Shown piece by piece: positions 36,326 to 45,417 of a stretch of 64,000 nucleotides of DNA (position 1 is the stretch's first letter; each line of letters starts with the position of its first letter). The position numbers were made by a program, and so were the translations under genes. The notes under the pieces were generated by a model. The model saw nothing but the letters and a program-made list of their open reading frames with translations. It searched no databases and was not told where the DNA came from. Origin of the DNA: Aliivibrio sp. 1S175 (lineage in GTDB: Bacteria > Pseudomonadota > Gammaproteobacteria > Enterobacterales > Vibrionaceae); NCBI RefSeq assembly GCF_001690985.1, contig NZ_MAJS01000046.1, positions 124,001 through 188,000 on the forward strand. The letters are read 5' to 3'.

Positions 36326-36930
36326 TGACCATGAATGAACAACAACAAGTAAGACAAGAAATCTATGGTTTATTAGCGCATTTATTTCGTATTGCACCTG
36401 ATGAAATGGTGATTGATTGGTTAAGTACGCTTGAAGTCGAAGGCAATGACAATCATGAGATGAGTCAAGCCTGGGTTGCGGTTTCAAAAGCAGCTCAAGA
36501 ATCAAATCAAGAAGCACTAACAGACGAATACCAAAACTTATTCATTGGCGTTGGCCGTGGTGAAGTGATGCCGTTTGGCTCATGGCACATAGCGGGCGCT
36601 TTAATGGAAAAACCGTTAGTTGCCCTTCGCCAAGACCTTATGCAATTAGGTTTTGAGCGAGCAGATGACGTAAAAGAACCTGAAGATCATATCTCAGCAT
36701 TATGTGAAGTAATGGCTATGCTTATTGGAGCGAATGATGCAGAAGTTTTGCAACAACGATTCTTTAACCGCCATATCCAACCTTGGTATGTCGCACTGTG
36801 TGAGCAAATCAATAACGCTGAAAATGCGGATTTCTACAAATCAGTGACACAACTAGTTGAGGCGTTTTTCATTGTAGAACAAACGCGCTTTGCAAAAAAT
36901 CCAAACGCAATTGAAGTCACAGAAGTATAA
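36325..36930 (+). CDS. TorD/DmsD-family molybdoenzyme chaperone
   Basis: About 201 residues from the ATG at 36325, which overlaps the previous stop (TAATG); an ATG at 36331 has slightly longer spacing to the AAAGG. All-helical, with DEYQNLFIGVGRGEVMPFGSWH, the conserved TorD centre, and EPEDHISALCEVMAML. It would hold the formate dehydrogenase alpha subunit until the molybdenum cofactor is inserted and the Tat signal is released. Confidence 0.88.
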   Translation: MTMNEQQQVRQEIYGLLAHLFRIAPDEMVIDWLSTLEVEGNDNHEMSQAWVAVSKAAQESNQEALTDEYQNLFIGVGRGEVMPFGSWHIAGALMEKPLVALRQDLMQLGFERADDVKEPEDHISALCEVMAMLIGANDAEVLQQRFFNRHIQPWYVALCEQINNAENADFYKSVTQLVEAFFIVEQTRFAKNPNAIEVTEV

Positions 36931-37009
36931 ACGTCGTTGTGATTTAAAAGAATTAAAACCATAAAAACAGACGCCCATTCCAAGTGAATTGGAAGCAAAG
37001 GAGCATTGA

Positions 37010-37207
37010 ATGAGCAATAAAAATACGGACCTAAACCGCCGCACGTTACTGAAGGGCCTTGCAACTGCAGCTGCCGCAGGAACAGTAGCCGCAGCCGTTT
37101 CAGGAACAGCAAGTGCAAGCACAGTAACGGATAAAAAAGACGTTGAGAAGAAAGGCGATGGATATCGCGAAACTCAACATATTCGTGACTATTACGATAG
37201 CCTATAA
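37010..37207 (+). CDS. Small Tat-target protein of the formate dehydrogenase region
   Basis: 65 residues. A twin-arginine signal NRRTLLKGLATAAAAG is followed by a short mature part ending in GYRETQHIRDYYDSL. It matches the small formate dehydrogenase region TAT target proteins that are always encoded next to the alpha subunit. Role unknown; it may be a small extra subunit of the complex. AAAGGAGC precedes the ATG, and the alpha gene starts 12 bases later. Confidence 0.88.
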   Translation: MSNKNTDLNRRTLLKGLATAAAAGTVAAAVSGTASASTVTDKKDVEKKGDGYRETQHIRDYYDSL

Positions 37208-37219
37208 CGGAGCTTAATA

Positions 37220-40075
37220 ATGAAATTGACTAAACGTTCCGATTCGGTACAAAAGCAAGAGAACCAGCTGGGCATTACACGTCGTATGTTCATGCGTACT
37301 TCAACCATTGCTGCGGGTGCAGTAGCAAGTGCAAGCATGTTTGTTCCAAGCATGATGAAAAAAGCACAAGCGAAAGAAGTGCCAGTTGATGCGCCAACAG
37401 AAGTGAAACGTACAATTTGTTCTCACTGTTCTGTTGGTTGTGGTATCTACGCTGAAGTACAAAATGGCGTATGGACTGGTCAAGAGCCAGCATTCGATCA
37501 CCCATTTAACGCAGGCGGTCACTGTGCAAAAGGCGCAGCACTGCGTGAGCATGGTCATGGCGAACGTCGTCTAAAATACCCAATGAAGCTAGAAAATGGC
37601 AAATGGGTAAAACTGTCTTGGGATCAAGCGATCGAAGAGATCGGCAATAAAGCACTTGAGATCCGTAAAGAATCAGGTCCAGATTCAGTGTACTGGTTAG
37701 GTTCTGCGAAGCACAACAACGAACAAGCGTATTTGTACCGTAAAATGGCGTCACTATGGGGTACAAACAACGTCGATCACCAAGCGCGTATTTGTCACTC
37801 AACCACAGTAGCCGGTGTTGCAAACACATGGGGCTATGGTGCAATGACCAACTCATTCAATGACATGCATAACTGTAAATCTATGCTATTCATTGGTTCA
37901 AACCCTGCAGAAGCACACCCAGTAGCAATGCAACATATTCTGATCGCAAAAGAGAAGAATGGTTGTAAGATCGTTGTTGCCGACCCGCGTCGTACACGTA
38001 CTGCTGCAAAAGCCGATCATTATGTTTCATTGCGTCCGGGTTCAGACGTTGCCTTCATTTGGGGCGTCTTGTACCACGTTTTTGCTAACAAATGGGAAGA
38101 TCAAGAATTCATTAACCAACGTGTGTTTGGTATGGATGAGATCCGCACAGAAGTAGCTAAATGGAATCCTGCAGAAGTGGAACGTGTTACTGGCGTTACC
38201 GAAGCGGAAGTATACGAAACCGCAAAACTGCTTTCAGAAAACCGTCCAGGTTGTGTTGTTTGGTGTATGGGTGGTACTCAACATACAACAGGTAACAACA
38301 ACACGCGTGCTTACTGTGTACTAGAACTTGCACTAGGTAACATGGGTAAATCAGGCGGCGGCGCAAACATCTTCCGTGGTCACGATAACGTACAAGGCGC
38401 AACGGATTTAGGTGTTCTTTCAGATACGCTTCCTGGCTACTACGGTGTTGGTGAAGGCGCGTGGAAACACTGGTCAAAAGTGTGGGATCTAGATTACTCA
38501 TGGGTTAAAAACCGATTCGACCAAGGTAAATACAACGGCAAAACGCCGATGAACAACTTTGGTATTCCTGTATCTCGTTGGGTTGATGGTGTTTTAGAAG
38601 ACAAAGCAAACATCGAACAAAACGACAATATCCGTGCAATGTTCTACTGGGGTCACGCAGTAAACTCACAAACACGTGGTACTGAGATCAGAAAAGCAAT
38701 GAAACAATTGGATATGATGGTCATCGTTGATCCATACCCAACCGTTGCTGCTGTAATGAATGATCGTACAGACGGCGTATACCTTCTTCCTGCAACAACG
38801 CAGTTTGAAACGCACGGTTCAGTAACGGCATCAAACCGTTCATTCCAATGGCGTGAGCAAGTCATTCAGCCGTTGTTTGAATCAAAACCTGACCACGAGA
38901 TCATGTACCTACTGACTAAAAAGTTAGGTTACTCAGATCAACTGTTCAAACACATCAAAATTGATGAGAACAATCAACCTGTAATTGAAGACATTACTCG
39001 TGAATTCAACAAAGGTATGTGGACAATTGGCTATACAGGTCAAAGCCCAGAGCGTATTAAAGCGCACACACAAAACTGGCACACGTTCCACAAAACAACG
39101 CTAGAAGCAGAAGGCGGCCCAGTTAATGGTGAAACCTACGGCCTTCCTTGGCCTTGTTGGGGCACGCCAGAAATGAAGCACCCAGGTACGCACATTCTTT
39201 ATGATACGTCTAAACCTGTAGCGCAAGGCGGCGGTAACTTCCGTACTCGTTTTGGTGTGGAATTTGAAGGTGAAAGCTTACTAGCAGAAGACAGCTACCC
39301 AGTAGGGTGTGAGATTGAAGATGGCCACCCAGAATTCACTGACAAACTGCTTAAGCAACTTGGTTGGTGGGACGATCTGACTGCGGCTGAAAAAGTAGCA
39401 GCAGAAGGTAAAAACTGGAAAACCGATCTATCTGGCGGTATTCAACGTGTTGCCATTAAACACGGTTGTATGCCATTTGGTAATGCAAAAGCACGTGCGA
39501 TTGTATGGACGTTCCCTGACCGTGTTCCACAACACCGTGAGCCGTTATACACACCACGTCGTGATTTGGTTGCTGATTACCCAACATGGGATGATCGTGC
39601 GGCTAACTTCCGTATACCAACATTGTACAAAACAATTCAAGACCAAGATAAGTCAAAAGAATACCCAATTATTCTTACGACGGGTCGTCTTGTTGAGTAT
39701 GAAGGCGGTGGTGAAGAGACGCGTTCTAACCCATGGCTTGCTGAGCTTCAACAAGAAATGTTTGTTGAAGTGAACCCGAAAGACGCAAACGACATCGGCT
39801 TTAAAGACGGTGAAATGGTGTGGGTTGAAGGTGCAGAGAAAGGTCGAATTCACGTTAAAGCCATGGTGACACGTCGTGTGAAACCAGGTCTGGCGTTTTT
39901 ACCATTCCACTTCGGCGGTAAATTCCAAGGCGAAGACTTAACGACTAAGTACCCAGAAGGTACGGTTCCATACGTTATTGGCGAAGCAGCAAACACAGCA
40001 ACCACTTATGGCTATGATCCTGTAACACAAATGCAGGAAACCAAAGTGACACTATGCAAAATCACGAAAGCGTAA
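37220..40075 (+). CDS. Formate dehydrogenase alpha (catalytic) subunit, Mo/W-bis-MGD, cysteine type
   Basis: 951 residues. Twin-arginine signal TRRMFMR (R21-R22), so exported folded to the periplasm. The first iron-sulfur cluster is held by C67, C70, C74 and C102 (CSHCSVGC and GGHCAKG). The metal ligand is C192 in ARICHSTT, a cysteine rather than selenocysteine; there is no in-frame TGA. The molybdopterin domains follow (MLFIGSNPAEAHPVAM, VVADPRRTRTA). It oxidises formate to CO2 in the periplasm. It lies in an operon with the beta and gamma genes, 12 bases after the small Tat-target gene. Confidence 0.96.
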   Translation: MKLTKRSDSVQKQENQLGITRRMFMRTSTIAAGAVASASMFVPSMMKKAQAKEVPVDAPTEVKRTICSHCSVGCGIYAEVQNGVWTGQEPAFDHPFNAGGHCAKGAALREHGHGERRLKYPMKLENGKWVKLSWDQAIEEIGNKALEIRKESGPDSVYWLGSAKHNNEQAYLYRKMASLWGTNNVDHQARICHSTTVAGVANTWGYGAMTNSFNDMHNCKSMLFIGSNPAEAHPVAMQHILIAKEKNGCKIVVADPRRTRTAAKADHYVSLRPGSDVAFIWGVLYHVFANKWEDQEFINQRVFGMDEIRTEVAKWNPAEVERVTGVTEAEVYETAKLLSENRPGCVVWCMGGTQHTTGNNNTRAYCVLELALGNMGKSGGGANIFRGHDNVQGATDLGVLSDTLPGYYGVGEGAWKHWSKVWDLDYSWVKNRFDQGKYNGKTPMNNFGIPVSRWVDGVLEDKANIEQNDNIRAMFYWGHAVNSQTRGTEIRKAMKQLDMMVIVDPYPTVAAVMNDRTDGVYLLPATTQFETHGSVTASNRSFQWREQVIQPLFESKPDHEIMYLLTKKLGYSDQLFKHIKIDENNQPVIEDITREFNKGMWTIGYTGQSPERIKAHTQNWHTFHKTTLEAEGGPVNGETYGLPWPCWGTPEMKHPGTHILYDTSKPVAQGGGNFRTRFGVEFEGESLLAEDSYPVGCEIEDGHPEFTDKLLKQLGWWDDLTAAEKVAAEGKNWKTDLSGGIQRVAIKHGCMPFGNAKARAIVWTFPDRVPQHREPLYTPRRDLVADYPTWDDRAANFRIPTLYKTIQDQDKSKEYPIILTTGRLVEYEGGGEETRSNPWLAELQQEMFVEVNPKDANDIGFKDGEMVWVEGAEKGRIHVKAMVTRRVKPGLAFLPFHFGGKFQGEDLTTKYPEGTVPYVIGEAANTATTYGYDPVTQMQETKVTLCKITKA

Positions 40076-40088
40076 GGGGTGATATAAA

Positions 40089-40697
40089 ATGGCTAGAATG
40101 AAATTCTTATGTGACACCAAACGTTGTATTGAATGTAACGGCTGTGTCACTGCATGTAAAAATGAAAATGATGATGCACTAGTGTGGGGCATCCAACGTC
40201 GTCGCGTAGTAACACTAAACGACGGTGAGCCGGGTGAAACATCAATCTCTGTTGCATGTATGCATTGTACGGATGCGCCTTGTATGGCGGTTTGTCCTGC
40301 GGATTGTTTTGAACAAACAGAAGATGGCATCGTGCGTCACAACAAAGATCTTTGTATCGGTTGTGGTTACTGCCTATTTGCTTGCCCATTTGGTGCGCCG
40401 CAGTTCCCTAAACAGGGTGCATTTGCTGAGCGTGGCAAAATGGACAAATGTACATTCTGTGCAGGTGGCCCGGGTGTAGAACCAGGTTCACAAGAAGAAC
40501 GTGATAAGTACGGTGCAAACCGTATCGCTGAAGGTAAATTGCCAATGTGTGCTTCATTATGTTCAACCAAAGCACTGCTTGCTGGTGATGCAGAGAAAGT
40601 CTCTGACATCTTCCGTCAACGTGTTGTAGAGCGTGGCGCAAAAGACGCAGGTTGGACAAACGGTGAAGACTTATCGTTCGATGCGACTAAGAGCTAA
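40089..40697 (+). CDS. Formate dehydrogenase beta subunit (4Fe-4S)
   Basis: 202 residues with four cysteine groups for four 4Fe-4S clusters: CDTKRCIECNGCVTACKNEN, CMHCTDAPCMAVCPADC, CIGCGYCLFACPFG and CTFCAGG with a later MCASLCSTKAL. No membrane anchor at the C-terminus, unlike FdnH, so it is bound to the membrane through the gamma subunit. It carries electrons from alpha to the cytochrome. AAGGGGTGA precedes the ATG. Confidence 0.95.
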   Translation: MARMKFLCDTKRCIECNGCVTACKNENDDALVWGIQRRRVVTLNDGEPGETSISVACMHCTDAPCMAVCPADCFEQTEDGIVRHNKDLCIGCGYCLFACPFGAPQFPKQGAFAERGKMDKCTFCAGGPGVEPGSQEERDKYGANRIAEGKLPMCASLCSTKALLAGDAEKVSDIFRQRVVERGAKDAGWTNGEDLSFDATKS

Positions 40698-40713
40698 TCC
40701 GGTGGAGAGAGCG

Positions 40714-41733
40714 ATGTTGAAACAACTAAAACGTCTTTCTCTTTCGTTATTGCTGCCAGTATTGGCAGCATTAACACTGACATTTTCTATGCCTAGCATG
40801 GCAAATGACAGTGTAGCCGCGAAAAGTGCAGAGAAAGAGATGACCCAACTTGGTGGTGCTGATTTTTGGCGTCAAGTAAGAGCGGGCGAAGAAGGCTACA
40901 CGACCTCACAATCACCAGAGCATGGCGTACTTATCAGTACGGCTGGCGAAACGTGGTATGTGTTAAAAGAGAAGTGGATGTCACCATTAGGTGCATTAGC
41001 GATCTTTGGTAGTTTAGCAATGGTGACACTGGCGTATTTTACCATTGGTCCCCTAAAATTAAGCAAACCAAAAACAGGACGTCGAATTCAACGTTGGAGC
41101 AAAATGGACCGTGCATTGCACTGGAGCATGGCGTTCACGTTTTTAACACTGGCGTTCAGTGGATTATGTTTGGTCTATGGTAAGCACTTCTTAAAACCGA
41201 TATTACCGACCGATATTTGGGGCATGATCATTTATGCAGCGAAGCAGTATCACAACTACATGGGCCCGATCTTTGGCATCCTATTAATGACTGTTTTAGT
41301 GAAATGGTGGAGAAAATCCATTGTAAACAAGACAGACATTCAATGGTTCCTAAAAATGGGCGGCATGGTTGGTAAGCATAAAGGCTCGCATCCATCAGCG
41401 GGTTTCTCAAACGGTGGTGAAAAAGCGATTTTCTGGCTTCTAATCTGGTTTGGTGCTATTGCAGCGATCAGTGGTTTTGTACTAGATTTCCCAATCTTCG
41501 GCCAATTACGCCGTGATATGGAATTATCAAACTTGATCCACATGTTCTCAGCTCTGATCTTGATTTGTGGTTTTATCTTCCACATCTATATCGGTCTATT
41601 TGGTATGGAAGCTGGACTAGAGGGCATGGTGACTGGCGATGTTGACGAAACATGGGCTAAAGAACACCACGACTTATGGTATGCCGAAGTAAAAGACTTA
41701 CCAGAGAATCAGCCAAAAGACAAAAACAGCTAA
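40714..41733 (+). CDS. Formate dehydrogenase gamma subunit (cytochrome b556)
   Basis: 339 residues from the ATG at 40714, which follows GGTGGAGAG and begins a signal-like segment (LSLSLLLPVLAALTLTFSMPSMA); an in-frame start at 40633 would overlap the beta gene. After a periplasmic stretch come four or five membrane spans with histidines for two b hemes (MDRALHWSMAFTFLTLAFSG, KQYHNYMGPIFGILL, LIHMFSALILICGFIFHIY). It passes electrons to quinone. A strong terminator closes the operon. Confidence 0.94.
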   Translation: MLKQLKRLSLSLLLPVLAALTLTFSMPSMANDSVAAKSAEKEMTQLGGADFWRQVRAGEEGYTTSQSPEHGVLISTAGETWYVLKEKWMSPLGALAIFGSLAMVTLAYFTIGPLKLSKPKTGRRIQRWSKMDRALHWSMAFTFLTLAFSGLCLVYGKHFLKPILPTDIWGMIIYAAKQYHNYMGPIFGILLMTVLVKWWRKSIVNKTDIQWFLKMGGMVGKHKGSHPSAGFSNGGEKAIFWLLIWFGAIAAISGFVLDFPIFGQLRRDMELSNLIHMFSALILICGFIFHIYIGLFGMEAGLEGMVTGDVDETWAKEHHDLWYAEVKDLPENQPKDKNS

Positions 41734-41772
41734 TAACGAGTTAATATTCGTATAGCGATAATTGGTAAAACT

Positions 41773-41806
41773 AAAAGCCGAGCAGGGTAACTTGCTCGGC
41801 TTTTTT
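41773..41806 (+). terminator. Rho-independent terminator of the formate dehydrogenase operon
   Basis: AAAAGCCGAGCA / TGCTCGGCTTTTTT with a short loop and six T. Confidence 0.95.
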
Positions 41807-42062
41807 GTGCCTGAACGTTAGCTACCGGACAATCAATGGTTGTTAAGTTACTAGTAATATTATCAATAGCTTATGACTTTGAAAAATACAGATCCCAAAA
41901 GCGAAATGAAAAAAAATAGAATGAAATCCATTTATGGAAGGGTATGATGTGCGAATGAAAAATATACATCTTCATTAATTTTTAACGACAAGATTAGAAA
42001 TCAATAAGTTCGTTGAGGATTTGGGGTGTATGTATAAGGGTTATATTGGCAAAAGGTGAATT

Positions 42063-42602
42063 ATGTTTACAGTGGAAGTTGATAGTGAATTGAAATTGGC
42101 TCTTATTGAGCCCTCTTTTGCTAAGAAGTACTTTGAAATCGTCTCAAAAGAAGAAGCCTATTTATCTCAATGGCTAGCTTGGCCGTCACACGCAAAGTCT
42201 GAGGATTTCTTTCTACGCTTTGTGCGTAAATCGTTACTTGATTATGCCGAAGGTAAAGGAATGGTTTGTGCCATGATTTACCAAGGTGAGTTGGTTGGTA
42301 ATGTCAGCTTCAATACGATTAATCATCCGTTAAAAATGGCTGAGATTGGTTATTGGCTCAGCGAGTCTTATCAGGGTAAAGGCATTATTACTCGTGCAGT
42401 GTCCAAGTTAATCGAGATTGCTTTCACAGATTTACAGCTTGAGAAAATTCAAATAGCAGCAGGTGAGCACAATCTACCAAGCCGCAAGGTTTGTGAACGT
42501 TTAGGCATGACATTAGAAGGCATTATTTCTAATCGAGAAAACCTGAATGGCCGTATTATCAATCATGCTATTTATGGTTTATCAAAGCAGCCTGTGAGCT
42601 AA
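42063..42602 (+). CDS. GNAT acetyltransferase (RimL-like)
   Basis: 179 residues. IGYWLSESYQGKGIITRAVS is the acetyl-CoA motif and HNLPSRKVCERLGMTLEG the C-terminal part, as in RimL/RimJ-type enzymes and in many integron-cassette acetyltransferases. It is the first gene of the accessory island after the formate dehydrogenase terminator. Substrate unknown. Confidence 0.86.
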   Translation: MFTVEVDSELKLALIEPSFAKKYFEIVSKEEAYLSQWLAWPSHAKSEDFFLRFVRKSLLDYAEGKGMVCAMIYQGELVGNVSFNTINHPLKMAEIGYWLSESYQGKGIITRAVSKLIEIAFTDLQLEKIQIAAGEHNLPSRKVCERLGMTLEGIISNRENLNGRIINHAIYGLSKQPVS

Positions 42603-42825
42603 CCGCATAAAGCGACACGTTGTCGTATAGTCTGAATACATCGACCTATATGACGTGGTTTATAGTGTTGATTTATTTGAGTTTTAGAAAAAGGCTAGAT
42701 GCCTTAATAGAATAGCTAGAGACAAATGTGGTAGGGAACTATAAGACATTTTGTCGTAGAAAGAGCGTTAGCCATTGCGAAATATTCGTGAGCGAAATTA
42801 ACTTTTAATTTAATAAGAAGATAAA

Positions 42826-43704
42826 ATGAAAAGACTATTTAACCGTAAAGCATCTGTCTATGCTCTATGCTACCTATCACTGATTCCAATATTTGCTCTA
42901 GTTTTTTCTTTGGTTGATCTCAAGGTTGGAGAACATTCAAAGGATGTGATCACCTATATTTATTTTAGCGTTGTATCAATTACAACGCTTGGCTATGGTG
43001 ATGTTCTGCCTAACAGTTCATGGGCTCAAATTGCTGCTGCTTCAGAATCATTATTGGGAATAATGTTAATTGGTTTGTTTCTAAATGCATTATCGATACA
43101 ACATAGTCAGGAAATCGAGCAGAAAGAATTAGAAAAACAAGAAAAAGAGAACGCTAGGGTTGCGAAAGAGCGTTTCATTTCATTTGAAAGGCTTTTGTTG
43201 ATACGGATTCAGAGATATCAGGAGTATTCTATACCTTTGACTGTCCCTATTGGTGGAGACCGAAGTGAAATTAATCGAAATTTCAAGTTTAATGATATGA
43301 AAGACCTATTTAAAACCACTTTGAAATTGGCAGATAATAATTTTAAACCAGCGGTTAGTTACTATTTTGAGAGTCTTTTTGATCTTACTAGAACCTTAGA
43401 GGACTTGGTTAAGCTAGGGTACGCGTCGAAGTGGCCAGAAATGGAGAGTCTTTGCATTGATTTCTGTCAGCTAAGTAAGTCTTTGGACTTCAGTGAAAGC
43501 ATCCTAAATCAACCCAAGACAAGGTATGGTGATAACGATGCTTCAGAAGAAGATGCGAGTTCGATTGAAAACCATACAGGAAAAGTAGAGTTTCGTCATT
43601 CCAATGGCATGAACCAATATGTGGCTCTATACATGTTACTCAATGCTAGTTTTAAATTCATTGAACAATATGAAGAATATGCGGCTCGAATAAAAAATGG
43701 CTAA
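42826..43704 (+). CDS. Two-transmembrane potassium channel protein
   Basis: 292 residues. TM1 at about 12-32, a pore loop with the selectivity filter SITTLGYGDVLP near residues 53-64, and TM2 at about 72-92 fit the Ion_trans_2 (KcsA-like) module. A charged coiled-coil (EQKELEKQEKENARVAKE) and a long cytoplasmic domain of about 190 residues follow, with no RCK/TrkA motif I can see. It should conduct potassium; how it is gated is unknown. The stop codon is part of TAACAAACG, the left-end motif of an integron cassette site. Confidence 0.85.
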   Translation: MKRLFNRKASVYALCYLSLIPIFALVFSLVDLKVGEHSKDVITYIYFSVVSITTLGYGDVLPNSSWAQIAAASESLLGIMLIGLFLNALSIQHSQEIEQKELEKQEKENARVAKERFISFERLLLIRIQRYQEYSIPLTVPIGGDRSEINRNFKFNDMKDLFKTTLKLADNNFKPAVSYYFESLFDLTRTLEDLVKLGYASKWPEMESLCIDFCQLSKSLDFSESILNQPKTRYGDNDASEEDASSIENHTGKVEFRHSNGMNQYVALYMLLNASFKFIEQYEEYAARIKNG

Positions 43705-43742
43705 CAAACGACTATGGTGTCAATAACTCAGTTTTGGAGTTT

Positions 43743-43767
43743 CCCCTCAAGCTGAGGCTTTTTTATT
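43743..43767 (+). terminator. Terminator after the potassium channel gene
   Basis: CCTCA / TGAGG with a three-base loop followed by CTTTTTTATT, about 40 bases after the stop codon. Confidence 0.65.
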
Positions 43768-43898
43768 ACTAATACTTCCAAACTCAGGGAGATTACTTAT
43801 TGGTATGTTCAAGCTTCTATTATGATGAAATATTGGTAGGTTTTTGATTGGAGCTGGGTGAAGGTGAAGTCCTACAGTCTCGTTAACTGCTTCTCGGT

Positions 43899-44402
43899 TT
43901 AAATTAATTCACCGATACTGGCTCTAATGTCTGCAATTGTAATAAACAGTTTGTTATCAGCGTCTTTGAACGCAGTAAAACCGTATTTTTCATAGAAATA
44001 CTCAGCGCCATCTTTTGCATCAACAATGACGACAGGGAAGGCGACGGTTTCACTTGCCATTAATAGCTTTCTAAGTGCATCAATCAAAAGCCATTCACCG
44101 AAACCTTGACCTTTGTATCTATGGTCAACGGCTAAGCGAGCAATCAAACCACCAGAAGTTACACTGTGATGTTTCTTTTGTAATTTGGGAGGTAAATCCT
44201 GAATATCAATGGGTATCATTGTTAATGTGTAATAACCAATAATGTGCTCAGGACATTGTTTATCTTCAAGAACAAAAGTACGAGTATTGTCTTTCTTAGC
44301 TTGTTGGCTTGCCATAACTTTCAAGTAATTATTGAGTGCGGTAATGCCACAATCAAAGCGATTTCGGTCATGCTTAGCTTTTTCTAATTGGACAGTATTC
44401 AT
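43899..44402 (-). CDS. GNAT toxin of a TacAT-like toxin-antitoxin pair
   Basis: 167 residues. GGLIARLAVDHRYKGQGFGEWLL is the acetyl-CoA motif and YFYEKYGFTAF the C-terminal part typical of TacT/AtaT-type toxins, which acetylate the amino acid on charged tRNA and block translation. The start NTVQLEKAKHDRNRFDCGI matches this toxin family. It overlaps the antitoxin stop by one base (TAATG), so the two are translationally coupled. Confidence 0.9.
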   Translation of the reverse strand: MNTVQLEKAKHDRNRFDCGITALNNYLKVMASQQAKKDNTRTFVLEDKQCPEHIIGYYTLTMIPIDIQDLPPKLQKKHHSVTSGGLIARLAVDHRYKGQGFGEWLLIDALRKLLMASETVAFPVVIVDAKDGAEYFYEKYGFTAFKDADNKLFITIADIRASIGELI

Positions 44403-44674
44403 TATTGAGTTTTATCCATGTAACGTGAAGCGGCTTTTTGTAATTTGCTATTTGGTTTAGCTGGTTGGTCTAACGCAGTCATTAACGTCATAGCATCTTG
44501 CTGACTTAGCTGTAGGGCACGTTCACGTTCCAGAATAGTTTTTGCTTTTTCTACAGCTGCACTAAGCACAAATGAGTTAATGCTAGACATACCGGCAATA
44601 GCCGCAGCTTGAGACAGTAGTTCTTGTGTATCAATATCTACACGTGCTGTAATACGAGGTAATGCAGTCGCCAT
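44402..44674 (-). CDS. DUF1778 (TacA-like) ribbon-helix-helix antitoxin
   Basis: 90 residues from the ATG at 44674, preceded by GGAG at the right distance; an ATG at 44686 overlaps that site. N-terminal ribbon-helix-helix region (LPRITARVDIDTQELLSQAA, then SSINSFVLSAAVEKA) and a C-terminal toxin-binding tail (QQDAMTLMTALDQP). It should neutralise the GNAT toxin and repress its own promoter at the palindromes upstream. Confidence 0.9.
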   Translation of the reverse strand: MATALPRITARVDIDTQELLSQAAAIAGMSSINSFVLSAAVEKAKTILERERALQLSQQDAMTLMTALDQPAKPNSKLQKAASRYMDKTQ

Positions 44675-44689
44675 AATAATCTCCATGCA

Positions 44690-44759
44690 GTGTCAAAGTG
44701 GCACAAGTGAATTCTAGTTTAATTATTATACTATGACAAGTTTTGTGTCACTTTGGCAC
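44690..44759 (-). promoter_or_regulatory. Toxin-antitoxin promoter with paired palindromic operators
   Basis: GTGTCAAAGTGGCACAA at 44690-44706 and TTGTGTCACTTTGGCAC at 44743-44759 are inverted copies agreeing at 15 of 17 positions. Between them, on the minus strand, lies TATAAT (about 44724-44729) with GTGACA as a possible -35 inside the distal copy. This layout fits autorepression by the TacA-like protein. Confidence 0.72.
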
Positions 44760-44820
44760 GCAGTTAGCAAATGCATTAACACAACTTACCACGCTCGGGG
44801 AAATCAGAAAGGGGTACGAA

Positions 44821-45180
44821 ATGAATCAGCATGAAAAACTAAATTATGTAGAGTTTGGTGCAAAGGACTTGGAATCAACCAAATCATTTTTCTCTTCAGT
44901 TTTTGGTTGGAATTTTGTCGATTATGGTCCGGAATATTCAGCGTTTTCCAATCAGGGTTTAGGCGGTGGTTTCTATAAGGCAGATTCTTGCAGCCAGACA
45001 AATTCTGGCGGGGCTCTTTTGGTCTTTTACAGTGCGGATATTGAATCTACATTGAGTAAAGTTGTTCAAAGTGATGGTGAAATCATTCGTCCTATATTTG
45101 AGTTTCCTGGTGGCTGTCGTTTTCACTTTCTAGAGCCAAGTGGCAATGAGTTCGCAGTTTGGTCGGAAGCTCGCATATAA
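44821..45180 (+). CDS. VOC-family (glyoxalase/dioxygenase fold) protein
   Basis: 119 residues from the ATG at 44821, preceded by GAAAGGGG; a longer frame from 44743 would run through the toxin-antitoxin operator. One VOC module: NYVEFGAKDLESTKSFFSSV at the start and RFHFLEPSGNEFAVWSE at the end. Such small VOC proteins are common integron-cassette cargo. Reaction unknown. The stop codon is within TAACAAATAA. Confidence 0.82.
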   Translation: MNQHEKLNYVEFGAKDLESTKSFFSSVFGWNFVDYGPEYSAFSNQGLGGGFYKADSCSQTNSGGALLVFYSADIESTLSKVVQSDGEIIRPIFEFPGGCRFHFLEPSGNEFAVWSEARI

Positions 45181-45187
45181 CAAATAA

Positions 45188-45219
45188 GGATTAAGCGCTA
45201 CACCGCCAGCGTTAAATCC
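45188..45219 (+). repeat. Possible short or decayed attC-like hairpin
   Basis: GGATTAAGCGCT and AGCGTTAAATCC can pair at 10 of 12 positions. It follows the TAACAA at the stop of the VOC gene and ends in GTTAAAT, which fits the GTTRRRY core. It is shorter than normal attC sites, so it may be a deletion remnant. Confidence 0.4.
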
Positions 45220-45417
45220 CGGGTGTTGAACAAGACTATAGCCACTTCTTATCGTAAATTGTGCGATCTAGTTTGATGGGCACATCGCATTGAGTCTTTT
45301 TTCAAGACGAACGAGGCTAAGATAAGATTTCGATATTAATTTTATCAATGGGTTAGCTGTTTTTTTATCGTCTTTTTTGTTGTGTCTCCTCTGGCTTAAC
45401 GTCAGTCATTATCCTTA

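Noticed and set aside
39447-39773. Several long open frames inside the FDH alpha gene in other frames
   Set aside because: They are shadows of a strongly coding frame with clear domain motifs; none has a ribosome site.
37220-40075. Possible selenocysteine formate dehydrogenase
   Set aside because: The metal-ligand position is a cysteine codon (ARICHS) and there is no in-frame TGA or need for a SECIS element.
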